This document shows, one piece after another, positions 15,257 through 24,694 of a stretch of DNA of 64,000 nt. Within the stretch, counting starts at the first letter, position 1. The number at the start of each line of letters is the position of its first letter. Below the pieces are notes generated by a model, which searched no databases, had not been told where the DNA came from, and saw nothing but the letters and a program-made list of their open reading frames with translations. Source of the stretch: Candidatus Nucleicultrix amoebiphila FS5 (lineage in GTDB: Bacteria; Pseudomonadota; Alphaproteobacteria; Caedimonadales; Nucleicultricaceae); NCBI RefSeq assembly GCF_002117145.1, contig NZ_CP008743.1, forward strand, positions 1,054,001-1,118,000. The letters run 5' to 3'. The translations under genes and the position numbers were made by a program.

Positions 15257-15577
15257 ATGGCTTTAGTTTCCGCAACAGATGATACATTTAACAAAGAAGT
15301 GCTCCAAGCATCACAACTGGTATTGGTCGATTTTTGGGCTGAATGGTGTGGTCCTTGTAGGGCTATCGCTCCCATTTTAGAAGAAATGGCTGAAGAATTT
15401 GAAGGCTCCCTTAAGATCGTTAAGGTGGATATTGATAACAATCCTGATGCAGCTGTTAATTTCAACGTACGCAGCATTCCCACGCTTCTGTTATTTAAGA
15501 ACGGTAAAGTCGTGGGAACTCAAGTCGGTTTAGTACCAAAGTCTGCATTAGAGGAATGGGTTAAGGGTTTTATTTAA
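15257..15577 (+). CDS. trxA: Thioredoxin
   Basis: 106 residues, full length. Active site WCGPC with Cys31 and Cys34, the buried Asp of LVDFW, and the cis-Pro of SIPTLLLF. Cytoplasmic general disulfide reductase that serves ribonucleotide reductase, MsrA and others; needs thioredoxin reductase, not in this window. The phaC gene follows 28 bp later. Confidence 0.95.
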   Translation: MALVSATDDTFNKEVLQASQLVLVDFWAEWCGPCRAIAPILEEMAEEFEGSLKIVKVDIDNNPDAAVNFNVRSIPTLLLFKNGKVVGTQVGLVPKSALEEWVKGFI

Positions 15578-15605
15578 TATAAACCTTTAAGACAGGAAGA
15601 AAAAA

Positions 15606-17411
15606 ATGGGGACAACAACAAAAGAAAAACCCACTTTACCAAACTTGCCCAGCGATCCTTATGAGATGAGTAGTTTGTTCATGAATTATGGAACAAAGTT
15701 GCAAAACATCTTACAACATGCCGCTGAAAAGAAACAAAAAGGGGCGGGTTATTTTACCATCTTTAATCCTTGGGTTACGGCTGAATCCTTTATGGATGCT
15801 TTTCAAAAAATAGCCTCAAACCCCAAAAGCTTTATGGACGCTTCTAGTGCTTTTTGGAAAGATTATATGGCTCTTTGGCAAGAGACCTCTAAAAGTCTTC
15901 TCAAAAAAGAAGAAACGAAGCCTATTATTGAACCAGAACTCTCAGATCGACGCTTCAAAGATGATTCTTGGCGTGAAAACCCCTATTATAATCACTTGAT
16001 GCAAAGTTATTTGCTTTGGAGTCGTTGGATGAAAGATGTTTCAACGGATATTGAAGGCGTCGATGAAAAGACAGCTCACAAAGTCCAGTTTTATTCCAGA
16101 CAAATTTCTGATGCCCTCTCACCCAGTAATTATATTGGGACAAATCCCCTTGCTTTGAAGAAAGCCTATGAAACAAGCGGTAAAAGCGTTCTCCAAGGAA
16201 TGAACAATTTCTTAAGAGATTTAGAAGCAGGGCAAGGTCAGCTCAACATTAAAATGGTGGATAGAGACGCATTTCAGCTGGGTAAGAATATTGCAATTAC
16301 CCCTGGAAAAGTTGTGTACCAGAATGATTTAATTCAACTTATTCAGTATGAGCCTACAACAAAAAACGTCTTTCGTTTACCGTTGTTGTTAATTCCACCC
16401 TGCATTAATCGTTTTTATATTTTTGATTTGAGACTCTCAAATTCCTTCGTGCGCTGGGCTTTAGATAAAGGATTTACAGTCTTTATGGTTTCCTGGGTTA
16501 ATCCCGATGAACGCCTCTCTCATAAGAGTTATGAGGACTATGTCTTTGAAGGTGTAAAGAATGCTATTGATGTTATGTGTGCTATTACGGGAGAAGAGAA
16601 AGTAAATGCGCTTGGTTATTGCATTGGTGGCAATTTCCTTGCAACTCTCAGTGGCTATCTGGGAGGAGAAAAGAAAAACCCTCTCGCAACTACTTCCTAT
16701 CTGGCAACTCTTTTTGACTTTGAAAACGCTGGCGATTTGATGGTCTTTATCGATGAAAAGCAACTAGAAGACATTGAACGTCGTACAAAAAAACAAGGTT
16801 ATTTGGATGGTGATACATTAGCACGCACCTTTAACATATTAAGAGCCAACGATTTAATCTGGTCCTATGTGGTCAACAACTATCTCTTAGGCGAAGAACC
16901 CTTGGCCTTTGATCTTCTTTATTGGAACTCTGATTCGACGAATTTACCTGCAACCATGTATACGTATTACTTAAAAAACATGTTCTTGAAAAACCTTCTT
17001 CGTAAACCCGGTGCTCTTACAATTGGCGGGAAAGGACTCGACCTCAGCAAAGCCGCTGTGCCAACTTTTATTTTAAATACACGGGATGACCATATTGCTC
17101 CATGGTGGTGTGGATATGCAGGAACTCAAGTATTCAAAGGTCCCTTAAAATTTGTACTGGGCGGCTCAGGACATGTGGCTGGAATTTTCAATCATCCAAG
17201 TTCAAGCAAATATGGCTATTGGGTCAATGATAAACTTTCAAAAACGCCCAATGAATGGCTGAAATCTGCTAAACAATTCGAAGGCTCCTGGTGGAATGAA
17301 TGGTTCAAGTGGATACAAGACTATAACAAAGATATGGTGCCTGCGCGCAAACCAGGATCAAAAAAATATCCCCCCCTTGAGGAGGCACCAGGATCTTTTT
17401 CAAAATTGTAA
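15606..17411 (+). CDS. phaC: Class I poly(3-hydroxyalkanoate) synthase
   Basis: 601 residues, typical for class I. It polymerises (R)-3-hydroxyacyl-CoA into storage polyester. Alpha/beta hydrolase fold with the synthase version of the lipase box, GYCIGG, giving nucleophile Cys339; Asp494 in NTRDDHIAPW and His523 in GGSGHVAG complete the triad. The N-terminal ~200 residues include the family's LNPWVTAES-like segment (IFNPWVTAESF). An acetyl-CoA acetyltransferase that could start the pathway is at 37290; no phaB reductase is seen here. Ribosome binding site AGGAAG precedes the ATG. Confidence 0.93.
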   Translation: MGTTTKEKPTLPNLPSDPYEMSSLFMNYGTKLQNILQHAAEKKQKGAGYFTIFNPWVTAESFMDAFQKIASNPKSFMDASSAFWKDYMALWQETSKSLLKKEETKPIIEPELSDRRFKDDSWRENPYYNHLMQSYLLWSRWMKDVSTDIEGVDEKTAHKVQFYSRQISDALSPSNYIGTNPLALKKAYETSGKSVLQGMNNFLRDLEAGQGQLNIKMVDRDAFQLGKNIAITPGKVVYQNDLIQLIQYEPTTKNVFRLPLLLIPPCINRFYIFDLRLSNSFVRWALDKGFTVFMVSWVNPDERLSHKSYEDYVFEGVKNAIDVMCAITGEEKVNALGYCIGGNFLATLSGYLGGEKKNPLATTSYLATLFDFENAGDLMVFIDEKQLEDIERRTKKQGYLDGDTLARTFNILRANDLIWSYVVNNYLLGEEPLAFDLLYWNSDSTNLPATMYTYYLKNMFLKNLLRKPGALTIGGKGLDLSKAAVPTFILNTRDDHIAPWWCGYAGTQVFKGPLKFVLGGSGHVAGIFNHPSSSKYGYWVNDKLSKTPNEWLKSAKQFEGSWWNEWFKWIQDYNKDMVPARKPGSKKYPPLEEAPGSFSKL

Positions 17412-17431
17412 TTAAAAAAACGGAGTGGGCT

Positions 17432-17445
17432 TTTAAGCCCCAAAA
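17432..17445. terminator. Hairpin after phaC, possible terminator
   Basis: GGGCTTTTAAGCCC is a perfect 14-nt palindrome shortly after the phaC stop. No T-run follows on the plus strand (CAAAAAGC), so termination there would be inefficient. The histidine kinase start is 14 bp on, so the hairpin may instead separate expression of the two genes. Confidence 0.35.
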
Positions 17446-17458
17446 AGCTTAGCTGCCC

Positions 17459-19591
17459 ATGAATTTTTTCTCTAAGTTCAATCGCATTGCAACTCTTGCT
17501 TACAGTGGTGTTATTATTAGCGCCACACTGCTTTTTAGCTCTCTTTATCAGGAAAGCAAAGTTTATATTCTTAATGCTTTGCGTTTGCAGCTGACTGAAC
17601 AGTCTCAATCTCTCAATTTCGTTCTACGAATTCGCGCAGACGCTGTAAAATCGATTAAGAGTCAGGCAGAAAGTTTTCTCAGTGAACCCCCAAATCCTAA
17701 TTTTAGACCGCATCTTGTTTCTGAATATGACAATGGAATATTCACCCTTAATAAAAGCACCGTGAATAAAGCCAATGTTGGTAATTTAACAGGCCTTATG
17801 ACAGTTGAAAAAATTTCATCTGAATTATGGCATGAAATTACGATGGCTTATCGTTTGAACCCTCTTTTTAGAGTACTTCTGGAAAACAATCGATCTATTC
17901 GCCATGCCTATTATATTTCAAATCGAGAATTTAGTAATATTTATCCATGGTTATCGCCTAAAAAAACCTATTACTGCATGGAAAATTTCAAGCATGGTCT
18001 TTGTCAATTGGTTCTCCATGCTGGCACTTCGAAAGATGGATTATATTGGACAGACATTTATCTGAGTCCTGATAATGTTTTGATGATGACGTGTGCGGCA
18101 TCGGTGTATTCAAAAAATCATTTTAAAGGCGTTGTTTCAATCGATTTTACGTTGAGTTCCTTAAGCAGCTTTGTTGAATCATTGCATCACAAATTTGGTC
18201 GTCTTATCGTGATCAATGATCATCACAGTATTCTTGAAGACACAGGAGCCTATAATAACGCAATCGAAAATAACCTTAAATTACAAATAGAAGACACACT
18301 TCCCGATGGGTTAGAGATTGAACAAATTCTTAAAATTCATCCCAATAAGATTACTAAACTTGGCAATTACTGGGTATTTCAATCGTCCACAGCGCATGCT
18401 CCTTGGACGGTTGTCTACTATGTAAGTGCCTGGGAAATCACCTTGGCAGCCCTTCGAAATATTGGTCCTGGATTTATCTTAATCTTCGTATTCGCGACGA
18501 TTATTCTGGTAGCAGCGAATCGCATTATCGTACAGGAATTTATACAACCGACTGAACGTTTGGTAACACATATTACAAGCCAAGGTCGTTCAAAAGTGGT
18601 TTTCAGTGATTTAAAAGAACCATGGTTACGTTGGTTTGAGACAGTCTCAAAAGTTTTCGAAGAAAACCGGAATTTGGTTAAAACGCTCGAACAAAATATC
18701 CAAGACTTGGATCGTCAAGTTTTGAAAAGAACGAATGATCTTTATAAGCGTAATAAGCAATTACAAGATGCGATTAACAATCTTAAAAAAGCGCAATCAA
18801 AAATCATTTTTCAAGAAAAGATGGCGGGGTTAGGCGCTCTCACAGCAGGGATTGCCCATGAACTTAAAAACCCCTTAAATTTCGTCATTAACTTTTCTGA
18901 AATTTCACGAACTTTTCTCGAAGATTTAAAACGTATTCTGAACAAAACTTTGAAACAATCTTCCAAGGCCGATCAAGAACAAATCAAAAAGCTTCTGGTG
19001 GATCTTCTCTCAAACATTCACCGCATAGAAAAGCACGGACGTCATGCTGATATGATCATCCATAGTATGTTAGTCCACGCCCGGGGTGGATCAGATGCTC
19101 CCCATGAAGCCGATTTGAATGACCTCTTAAGAGAGAATATTTTATTATTGCTTTCGAGCTTTAAACAAAAAGGCTTTACACCTCAGATTAAAACTTCATT
19201 CGATCCCAAATTAACGCCGGTGAAAATTTATCATCAGGACCTCAGCCGTGCGCTTCTCAATATCGTCATGAATGCTTTTGATGCATTGCTCGAAAAGAAA
19301 CTGAAAGATAAAAACTACGAACCTCTCCTCGAGATATGGACAAAAGATAAAAAAGATTTTGTTGAAATAGGTATTAAAGATAATGGTCCTGGCGTCAATG
19401 AAAAGCACCTTAAGAAGATTTTCGAACCCTTCTTTACCACGAAGCCAACAGGTCAAGGAACAGGCTTAGGTCTTTCTCTGAGCTATGATATTATTTCTCA
19501 ACAACACAAAGGAACGATGACCATCAACACCAAGAAAGGCGAATTCACAGAATTCGTCATAACACTCCCTAAAAATATAAATAAAGCATAA
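17459..19591 (+). CDS. Membrane sensor histidine kinase (orphan)
   Basis: 710 residues. First membrane segment about 12-30, an exported sensor region of ~300 residues with a Cache-like end (GVVSIDFTLSSLSSFVESL), second membrane segment about 331-355, then a long coiled coil with VLKRTNDLYKRNKQL. The kinase core has the H box with phosphorylated His467 in GIAHELKNPLNF, the N box LLNIVMNAFDAL, the G1 box IKDNGPGV and the G2 box GTGLGLSLSYDI. No response regulator is adjacent, so the partner is unknown. A clear ribosome binding site is not visible before the ATG. The location after phaC does not by itself imply a role in PHA control. Confidence 0.88.
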   Translation: MNFFSKFNRIATLAYSGVIISATLLFSSLYQESKVYILNALRLQLTEQSQSLNFVLRIRADAVKSIKSQAESFLSEPPNPNFRPHLVSEYDNGIFTLNKSTVNKANVGNLTGLMTVEKISSELWHEITMAYRLNPLFRVLLENNRSIRHAYYISNREFSNIYPWLSPKKTYYCMENFKHGLCQLVLHAGTSKDGLYWTDIYLSPDNVLMMTCAASVYSKNHFKGVVSIDFTLSSLSSFVESLHHKFGRLIVINDHHSILEDTGAYNNAIENNLKLQIEDTLPDGLEIEQILKIHPNKITKLGNYWVFQSSTAHAPWTVVYYVSAWEITLAALRNIGPGFILIFVFATIILVAANRIIVQEFIQPTERLVTHITSQGRSKVVFSDLKEPWLRWFETVSKVFEENRNLVKTLEQNIQDLDRQVLKRTNDLYKRNKQLQDAINNLKKAQSKIIFQEKMAGLGALTAGIAHELKNPLNFVINFSEISRTFLEDLKRILNKTLKQSSKADQEQIKKLLVDLLSNIHRIEKHGRHADMIIHSMLVHARGGSDAPHEADLNDLLRENILLLLSSFKQKGFTPQIKTSFDPKLTPVKIYHQDLSRALLNIVMNAFDALLEKKLKDKNYEPLLEIWTKDKKDFVEIGIKDNGPGVNEKHLKKIFEPFFTTKPTGQGTGLGLSLSYDIISQQHKGTMTINTKKGEFTEFVITLPKNINKA

Positions 19592-19675
19592 GTTGCATTT
19601 ACCCGAAGATAAAAGTAGGTTAAAGAGAGAGCGCGTTAAAGGATCCTAACCAAAAAAATAACAGAAAGGTAGGCT

Positions 19676-21472
19676 ATGGCGGGAAAGAATGCTCAACAAA
19701 AGCTTGTTAATCTTCGAAAATATTTAAAGAATCAAGGCGTTTCAGGATATATTCTCCCTAATACAGACGAGCATTTAAGCGAATATCTTCCGCCCCATTC
19801 AGAACGTTTGACTTGGCTTACTAATTTTAGAGGATCAGCTGGAATTGGCATTATCTTGGAAAATCAAGCGGCCTTATTTGTGGATGGTCGCTATATTCTT
19901 CAAGCGCGTCATCAAACGGACGGAAAGTTATACACCTCATTTTTAATCAACGATAAAACTCCTATTCAATGGTTAAAGGAAAAAATAAAAAAGGGTGAAA
20001 AAATCGCCTACGATCCTTGGACGCTCACAGAAAAGGAAATTCTCAATTTTGAGTCAGCGCTTCAAGAAAAGGGGGCGAGTCTTAAAGCCCTCAAACAAAA
20101 CCCCATTGATGCGATTTGGATGGATCGCCCAAAATTTCCAAACTTTAAAATTATTCCCCATCCAAAAAAGTATTCTGGCATCGATAAGGATGTAAAAATT
20201 AAGGATCTCGTCAAAACTTTGAAGCAACACACTATTGATGCTTATGCCACAAGTATTTTGGAAAATGTAGCGTGGCTTCTTAATATTCGCGGCAATGATT
20301 TGGAATCACTCCCCGTAACAATTTCTCATCTCATTGTTCATCAGTCTGGCATCGTTGACTTTTTCGTCGATGAAAAGAAACTCTCTGCGAGCATCAAAGC
20401 GCATTTGGGTAGTAAAGTACGTCTTCATTCTTATTCAAAATTTCTGAGTGAATTAGAAAAGCTGGGTAAGAAAAAATCTGTTATCTGTATTGACCCTGAC
20501 ATGTCACCAGCGATTTTGATCCACACCATAGAGAATGCAGGAGGCAAAGTCATACGCAAATTTGATCCTTTGTTGCTCCCCAAGGCTTGTAAAAATCCTA
20601 CTGAAATTCAGGGCGCCAGAGATGCACACATTCGCGATGGGGCAGCCTTGTCATCCTTTTTAGCTTGGTTTTCTGAACAAGCCCCTAAAGGTAAGCTTGA
20701 TGAAATCAAAGCTGCGGATAAGTTATTTGATTTTCGTTTAAAGCAGAAAAATTTTAAGAGTTATAGTTTTCCTACTATCTCCAGCACAGGGCCAAATGGC
20801 GCCATTATTCACTATCGCGTCACGCCTGAAACCAATCGCCCTATTAAAAAGGGAGATATCTATTTAGTTGATTCTGGAGCCCAATACTTGGAGGGCACGA
20901 CGGACGTGACGCGAACAGTCATCGTAGGGAACAAAGCCACCCAAGAACAGAAAGATCGTTTTACGCGCGTTTTAAAAGGTCACATCGCTTTGGCTTTAGC
21001 AAAATTTCCCAAAGGTACGACTGGTTCCCAATTGGACGCCCTTGCTCGTTATCCTTTATGGCAAGCAGGCATTGACTACAATCACGGTACTGGTCACGGT
21101 GTTGGCAGCTATTTAGGTGTTCATGAAGGACCCCAGCGCATCGCGACTGTACCAAATCGTATTCCCCTAGAGGCTGGTATGATTCTTTCTAATGAACCTG
21201 GATATTATAAAGAAGGAGCCTTTGGGATCCGTATTGAGAATCTTGTCGTTGTTAAGGCTGCAGGAAAAATAAAAGGGGCTGAGAAAGAAATGTTTGAGTT
21301 TGAAACATTAACACTGGCCCCTATTGATTTGAATCTGGTGGATATCAAATTATTAGGGCCTGCAGAAAAGGCTTGGCTCAACGCCTATCATAAACGTGTG
21401 CGTGAAACACTTACACCTTTGGTAGATTCAAAAACAAAAGCTTGGCTTAAAAAAGTCACAAAGGTTCTTTAA
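19676..21472 (+). CDS. pepP: Xaa-Pro aminopeptidase (aminopeptidase P, M24B)
   Basis: 598 residues, the long three-domain form also found in eukaryotes and many alphaproteobacteria. Two creatinase-like N-terminal domains (start VSGYILPNTDEHLSEYLPP) precede the catalytic pita-bread domain. All five metal ligands can be placed: Asp399 (LVDSGAQY), Asp410 (TTDVTRT), His474 (GTGHGVG), Glu507 (SNEPGYY) and Glu521 (RIENLVVV). It removes N-terminal residues before proline. The stop codon overlaps the end of the convergent ubiH-like gene by 4 bp. AGAAAGGT precedes the ATG. Confidence 0.93.
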   Translation: MAGKNAQQKLVNLRKYLKNQGVSGYILPNTDEHLSEYLPPHSERLTWLTNFRGSAGIGIILENQAALFVDGRYILQARHQTDGKLYTSFLINDKTPIQWLKEKIKKGEKIAYDPWTLTEKEILNFESALQEKGASLKALKQNPIDAIWMDRPKFPNFKIIPHPKKYSGIDKDVKIKDLVKTLKQHTIDAYATSILENVAWLLNIRGNDLESLPVTISHLIVHQSGIVDFFVDEKKLSASIKAHLGSKVRLHSYSKFLSELEKLGKKKSVICIDPDMSPAILIHTIENAGGKVIRKFDPLLLPKACKNPTEIQGARDAHIRDGAALSSFLAWFSEQAPKGKLDEIKAADKLFDFRLKQKNFKSYSFPTISSTGPNGAIIHYRVTPETNRPIKKGDIYLVDSGAQYLEGTTDVTRTVIVGNKATQEQKDRFTRVLKGHIALALAKFPKGTTGSQLDALARYPLWQAGIDYNHGTGHGVGSYLGVHEGPQRIATVPNRIPLEAGMILSNEPGYYKEGAFGIRIENLVVVKAAGKIKGAEKEMFEFETLTLAPIDLNLVDIKLLGPAEKAWLNAYHKRVRETLTPLVDSKTKAWLKKVTKVL

Positions 21473-22653
21473 GAAGCTTTGAGTCCCATAGCATGACGCG
21501 CGAGGAGTCGACGCAAGGGGGCAATTCTTTGCACTCCTCTTAAGCCAAGGCCGCGCAAGAATCCTAATCCTTTACTCTTGTTTGAGAATAGATGGATAAG
21601 ACCATGGGTCACCCCTGACATAGACAACACATCAAAACGACGCTGCTTTTGATATTCACTCAGCAACCAAGATCCGCCAATATCCAATCCCAATTCTTGC
21701 GCTTCTTTTATCAGTCTTTCCAAAACAACAAGATCTCTAAACCCCAAATTAAGACCCTGCCCTGCTACTGGATGAATAGCATGGGCCGCATCTCCTACAA
21801 ATAAAGCACGCGGAGCTTTATATTCCTTCACCATTGTGAGATTTAAAGGAAACGACCAGCGCTGGCTTGCCAATTTCAGTTGACCAAGATTAGGAAATCG
21901 CACGTGCACTTCTTCGATAAAGGTTTCGTCATTGAGTGTTTTCCACTGTTCTGCTTTCTGAGTCTCCTCACTCCATATCACCGAAGAAAGATAAGGATCC
22001 CCCATGGGTAAAAAAGCGATGGGCCCCCGCTCAAGGAAGTTTTCAAAAGCAATATTGTTGTGAGGTTTCTCATGAAAAACATTGAAAACCAGAGCCGTGT
22101 GATGATAAGAGCGTGTCCAAGATTGAATATGCAGTCTTTGACGTACAGCAGAGTTTTTTCCATCCGCGCCAATCACAAGAGACGCTTGAATCACTTCTCC
22201 ATTTTTTAGAAGCACCTCCATAAAAGGTTCCTTTAAAGATAAATCTTGAATTTCAGACGGTGCATAAATCTGTAGGTTTTTTCTGTGATCAAGCAATGTG
22301 GCCAAACTTTGGCGTAAAGATGCAATTTCAACGTTGTAGCCTAAAGGGTTTCCTCCGCTCTCTTCTTGACCATAACGGACAAACCCTCCGCCCTGATGAT
22401 TGGCCACATAAATTTCTTGAATGGGTGTGGCGTCTCTATGAATTCCTTCCCAAACACCACAGTTTTCTAAAAGTTCAATGGTGCCCGAGGCAAGAGCTAC
22501 AGTTCGACCATCTAAATTTTTCGGCAACGGCGCACGCGGATCCACAATGTCAACAAGAGCGACTTTAAGACCTGTCTTCGTCAATTGAAGAGCGGCCACA
22601 GCGCCTACAGGACCTCCCCCTACGATCAGAACATCACATTTTATTTTTGTCAT
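21469..22653 (-). CDS. FAD-dependent ubiquinone biosynthesis hydroxylase (UbiH/UbiF/COQ6 family)
   Basis: 394 residues. N-terminal dinucleotide-binding motif VGGGPVGAVAAL at residues 11-22, the DG motif VIGADGKNSAVR in the middle, and the FAD-ribityl motif GDAAHAIHPVAGQGLNLGF near 285-303. The family hydroxylates the polyprenyl-phenol ring on the way to ubiquinone; which ring position (C-1, C-5 or C-6) cannot be told from sequence alone. With coq7 at 26360 and two ubiquinol or cytochrome c oxidases, quinone synthesis fits. Single gene, no operon partner. Confidence 0.88.
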   Translation of the reverse strand: MTKIKCDVLIVGGGPVGAVAALQLTKTGLKVALVDIVDPRAPLPKNLDGRTVALASGTIELLENCGVWEGIHRDATPIQEIYVANHQGGGFVRYGQEESGGNPLGYNVEIASLRQSLATLLDHRKNLQIYAPSEIQDLSLKEPFMEVLLKNGEVIQASLVIGADGKNSAVRQRLHIQSWTRSYHHTALVFNVFHEKPHNNIAFENFLERGPIAFLPMGDPYLSSVIWSEETQKAEQWKTLNDETFIEEVHVRFPNLGQLKLASQRWSFPLNLTMVKEYKAPRALFVGDAAHAIHPVAGQGLNLGFRDLVVLERLIKEAQELGLDIGGSWLLSEYQKQRRFDVLSMSGVTHGLIHLFSNKSKGLGFLRGLGLRGVQRIAPLRRLLARHAMGLKAS

Positions 22654-22764
22654 GGGAACAGTATTTCAGCTGATTTCCCTATGGTCAACAGGAGAATCCA
22701 TAAACTTATCTTTTGATCCCAAAATGGGAACATGTTATATTAAAAATTAAGGGGCGATGAAATA

Positions 22765-23067
22765 ATGAGAATTATAGCGGTAAAAAACCTAAAGGAATTT
22801 TGGGAAAGGCACCCTCAAGCAAAAAACTCTTTAAAGTCATGGCATGATGAAACAAAAAAAGCGAATTGGAATAATACGCAGGATATCAAAAAGCGCTATA
22901 TACGTGCAGATTTTTTAAAAAACAATAGAGTTATATTTGATATTTCTGGCAACAGATGCCGCTTAGTTGTTGAAATAAATTACAATTTTAAGATCGTTTT
23001 TATTAAGTTTATTGGGACTCATAAAGAATATGAAGAGATCGATCCGGAGATGATTAATGAATATTAA
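22765..23067 (+). CDS. higB: HigB-type mRNA interferase toxin
   Basis: 100 residues, RelE-fold HigB family: opening IIAVKNLKEFWERHPQAKNS, middle SLKSWHDETKKANW and DIKKRYIRAD, core NRVIFDISGNRCRLVVEINY, and end VFIKFIGTHKEYEEID. These toxins cut mRNA on translating ribosomes. The antitoxin gene follows with an 11-bp overlap; the toxin-first order is normal for higBA. AGGGG lies ahead of the ATG. Confidence 0.9.
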   Translation: MRIIAVKNLKEFWERHPQAKNSLKSWHDETKKANWNNTQDIKKRYIRADFLKNNRVIFDISGNRCRLVVEINYNFKIVFIKFIGTHKEYEEIDPEMINEY

Positions 23068-23461
23068 GATTAAGCCAATTAAAACTGAACAGGATTATAA
23101 AGAAGCTTTAGAAAAAGTAAGCAAACTTATGTCTGCTAAAATAAACACTCCTGAAGGTGATGCGTTAGATGTGCTCACGACTCTAATAGAGGTTTATGAG
23201 GCCAAACATTATCCTATTGATCCGCCAGATCCTATTGAGGCTATAAAGTTTAGGCTTGACCAAGAAAATCTTTCAAGAAATGACTTGGCTACAATTCTTA
23301 AAGTAGAAAGAGGACGTGTATCTGAAATTCTTTCAAAAAAAAGAGCTTTAAGCATCAACATGATCAGGGTGCTTTATCAAAAACTTCGTATTTCTCCTGA
23401 AGTTTTAATGAGGACATACCCTTTAGCTAAAAAAGCGTCCACATTAAAGATTAGGGGCTGA
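23057..23461 (+). CDS. higA: HigA-type antitoxin with helix-turn-helix
   Basis: 134 residues. The N-terminal part (AKHYPIDPPDPIEAIKFRL) and the Xre-type helix-turn-helix near residues 75-115 (LSRNDLATILKVERGRVSEI) are standard for HigA proteins paired with HigB toxins. It neutralises the toxin and represses the operon. Starts inside the end of higB, so the two are translationally coupled. Confidence 0.9.
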   Translation: MNIKIKPIKTEQDYKEALEKVSKLMSAKINTPEGDALDVLTTLIEVYEAKHYPIDPPDPIEAIKFRLDQENLSRNDLATILKVERGRVSEILSKKRALSINMIRVLYQKLRISPEVLMRTYPLAKKASTLKIRG

Positions 23462-23560
23462 CACCTAATAAATAAGCAGACCATTGGATTTTGTGCGCTG
23501 GCTATACCTTTGCACAGGAAGCTTCTGACAAAAAAAGTCCAATAACATTGAACCTGGCCA

Positions 23561-23887
23561 TTAATAAGAAAACATTTCTATAAGAGATCTCAAAACTTCA
23601 TGAGCGGTCTTTTGATGAATTTTTCCTAATTTCTTTACAATACGTATTTTATCAATTGTCCTAATTTGATCTAAGACGATCTGACCTTCTTTGCCTTCGA
23701 AGGTAATCTTAATTCTTGTAGGGTACTTACGTGACTTAGTAGTCATAGGAGCTACAATAATAGTGTTGATGTTCCTGTTCATCTCATCGGGAGAAATGAC
23801 AACACACGGCCTCATTTTCTTAATTTCTGATCCAAGAGTCGGATCTAAGTTAATAAGACAGATATCAAAACGCTTAATATCTACCAT
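23561..23887 (-). CDS. mazF: MazF/PemK-family endoribonuclease toxin
   Basis: 108 residues from the ATG at 23887. SH3-like MazF barrel: FDICLINLDPTLGSEIKKMR, PCVVISPDEMN, VAPMTTKSRKYPTRI and GQIVLDQIRTIDK. These enzymes cut single-stranded mRNA at short motifs. The ATG overlaps the stop of the antitoxin gene by 7 bp, which makes translation coupled and places the antitoxin first. Confidence 0.9.
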   Translation of the reverse strand: MVDIKRFDICLINLDPTLGSEIKKMRPCVVISPDEMNRNINTIIVAPMTTKSRKYPTRIKITFEGKEGQIVLDQIRTIDKIRIVKKLGKIHQKTAHEVLRSLIEMFSY

Positions 23888-24132
23888 TTCCACTCATCTA
23901 CGTCCCAGTTCGTTGTAGAATATTCGTCGAGCAGCTTATCATCACCTGCTAATGCCATCTTTTTAAATGAAGAATCCCAATTATGCCTAGGTTTACGCTC
24001 GATATTGCGAAGGATAACCTTATCATCTTCGATTTCAAGATCTACAGCCTCTTGGAAATGACAACTCTTAAAAACGTACTTAGGAAGACGAATTCCTTTT
24101 GAATTGCCAATTTGAATGATATTGATACGCAT
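23881..24132 (-). CDS. mazE: MazE/AbrB-fold antitoxin
   Basis: 83 residues from the ATG at 24132, with GGAGG 5 nt upstream. The N-terminal swapped-hairpin DNA-binding domain reads IIQIGNSKGIRLPKYVF; the tail with DEYSTTNWDVDEWKW is acidic and tryptophan-rich, as expected of a MazF-binding segment. Autorepressor and toxin antagonist of the mazF gene downstream. Confidence 0.88.
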   Translation of the reverse strand: MRINIIQIGNSKGIRLPKYVFKSCHFQEAVDLEIEDDKVILRNIERKPRHNWDSSFKKMALAGDDKLLDEYSTTNWDVDEWKW

Positions 24133-24347
24133 ACTTGCCTCCATGTAATTACAATATAATTACATTTGCGATAAATGTCAACGCTTTCCAAAAGATTGTA
24201 AATTCAACTTTTGTTCTTCTGATAGAAGATCTCTTGAAAATTATATTCAAAACCTTTGAATTTCCTACACACACATCGTCATAATATTCTGCAATGTTAA
24301 ACCTATAATAGCTTGATTTTTTGCGCAAAAAATGATTATGTATATCG

Positions 24348-24359
24348 TATATCGATATA
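24348..24359. promoter_or_regulatory. Palindromic operator ahead of the higA-like/sulP pair
   Basis: TATATCGATATA is a perfect 12-bp palindrome, with the half-repeat TATATCG just before it. It lies 23 bp before the TTG start of a helix-turn-helix gene and is a likely autoregulatory site. 24145-24347 shows no gene on either strand that I can support. Confidence 0.45.
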
Positions 24360-24382
24360 TGAAATAGCTTTGGAGCGCTGTC

Positions 24383-24694
24383 TTGGTCAAGAAGTTTACA
24401 CAACACCCCGGTCAGGTTTTAGGACAGGTCTATTTAGAACCCCATGGCATCACTCAAACAGCCTTTGCTCAACATTTGGGGTGGACTTACGCGCGCCTTA
24501 ACGAAATTGTAAACGCTCGAAGGGGCGTGACGGCTGATTCAGCGCTCTCTTTTAGTGAAGCAATTCCCCAAACAACCCCTGAATATTGGCTAGATTTACA
24601 AAGGGATTGGGATATTTTTAACGCACGAAAAGAACACCGTGCAATCCCGCCCATGGAATGTTTTTCCATTCATAAAATAAAGTTAATGAAATGA
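24383..24694 (+). CDS. Orphan HigA/VapI-type antitoxin-like regulator
   Basis: 103 residues with a TTG start; GGAG lies about 9 nt upstream. The sequence is a typical HigA addiction-module antidote: HPGQVLGQVYLEPHGITQTA, AFAQHLGWTYARLNEIVNAR, RGVTADSALSFSEAI and TPEYWLDLQRDWD. Normally a HigB (RelE) gene stands just upstream; none is present in the 250 bp before it. Instead its stop overlaps the start of a SulP transporter gene by 4 bp (ATGA). It may therefore have become a transcriptional regulator of that transporter; this is inference. Confidence 0.85.
   Translation: MVKKFTQHPGQVLGQVYLEPHGITQTAFAQHLGWTYARLNEIVNARRGVTADSALSFSEAIPQTTPEYWLDLQRDWDIFNARKEHRAIPPMECFSIHKIKLMK

Noticed and set aside
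24149-24406. A HigB toxin gene before the orphan HigA-like gene
   Set aside because: The only long frame there is on the opposite strand and shows no RelE features.
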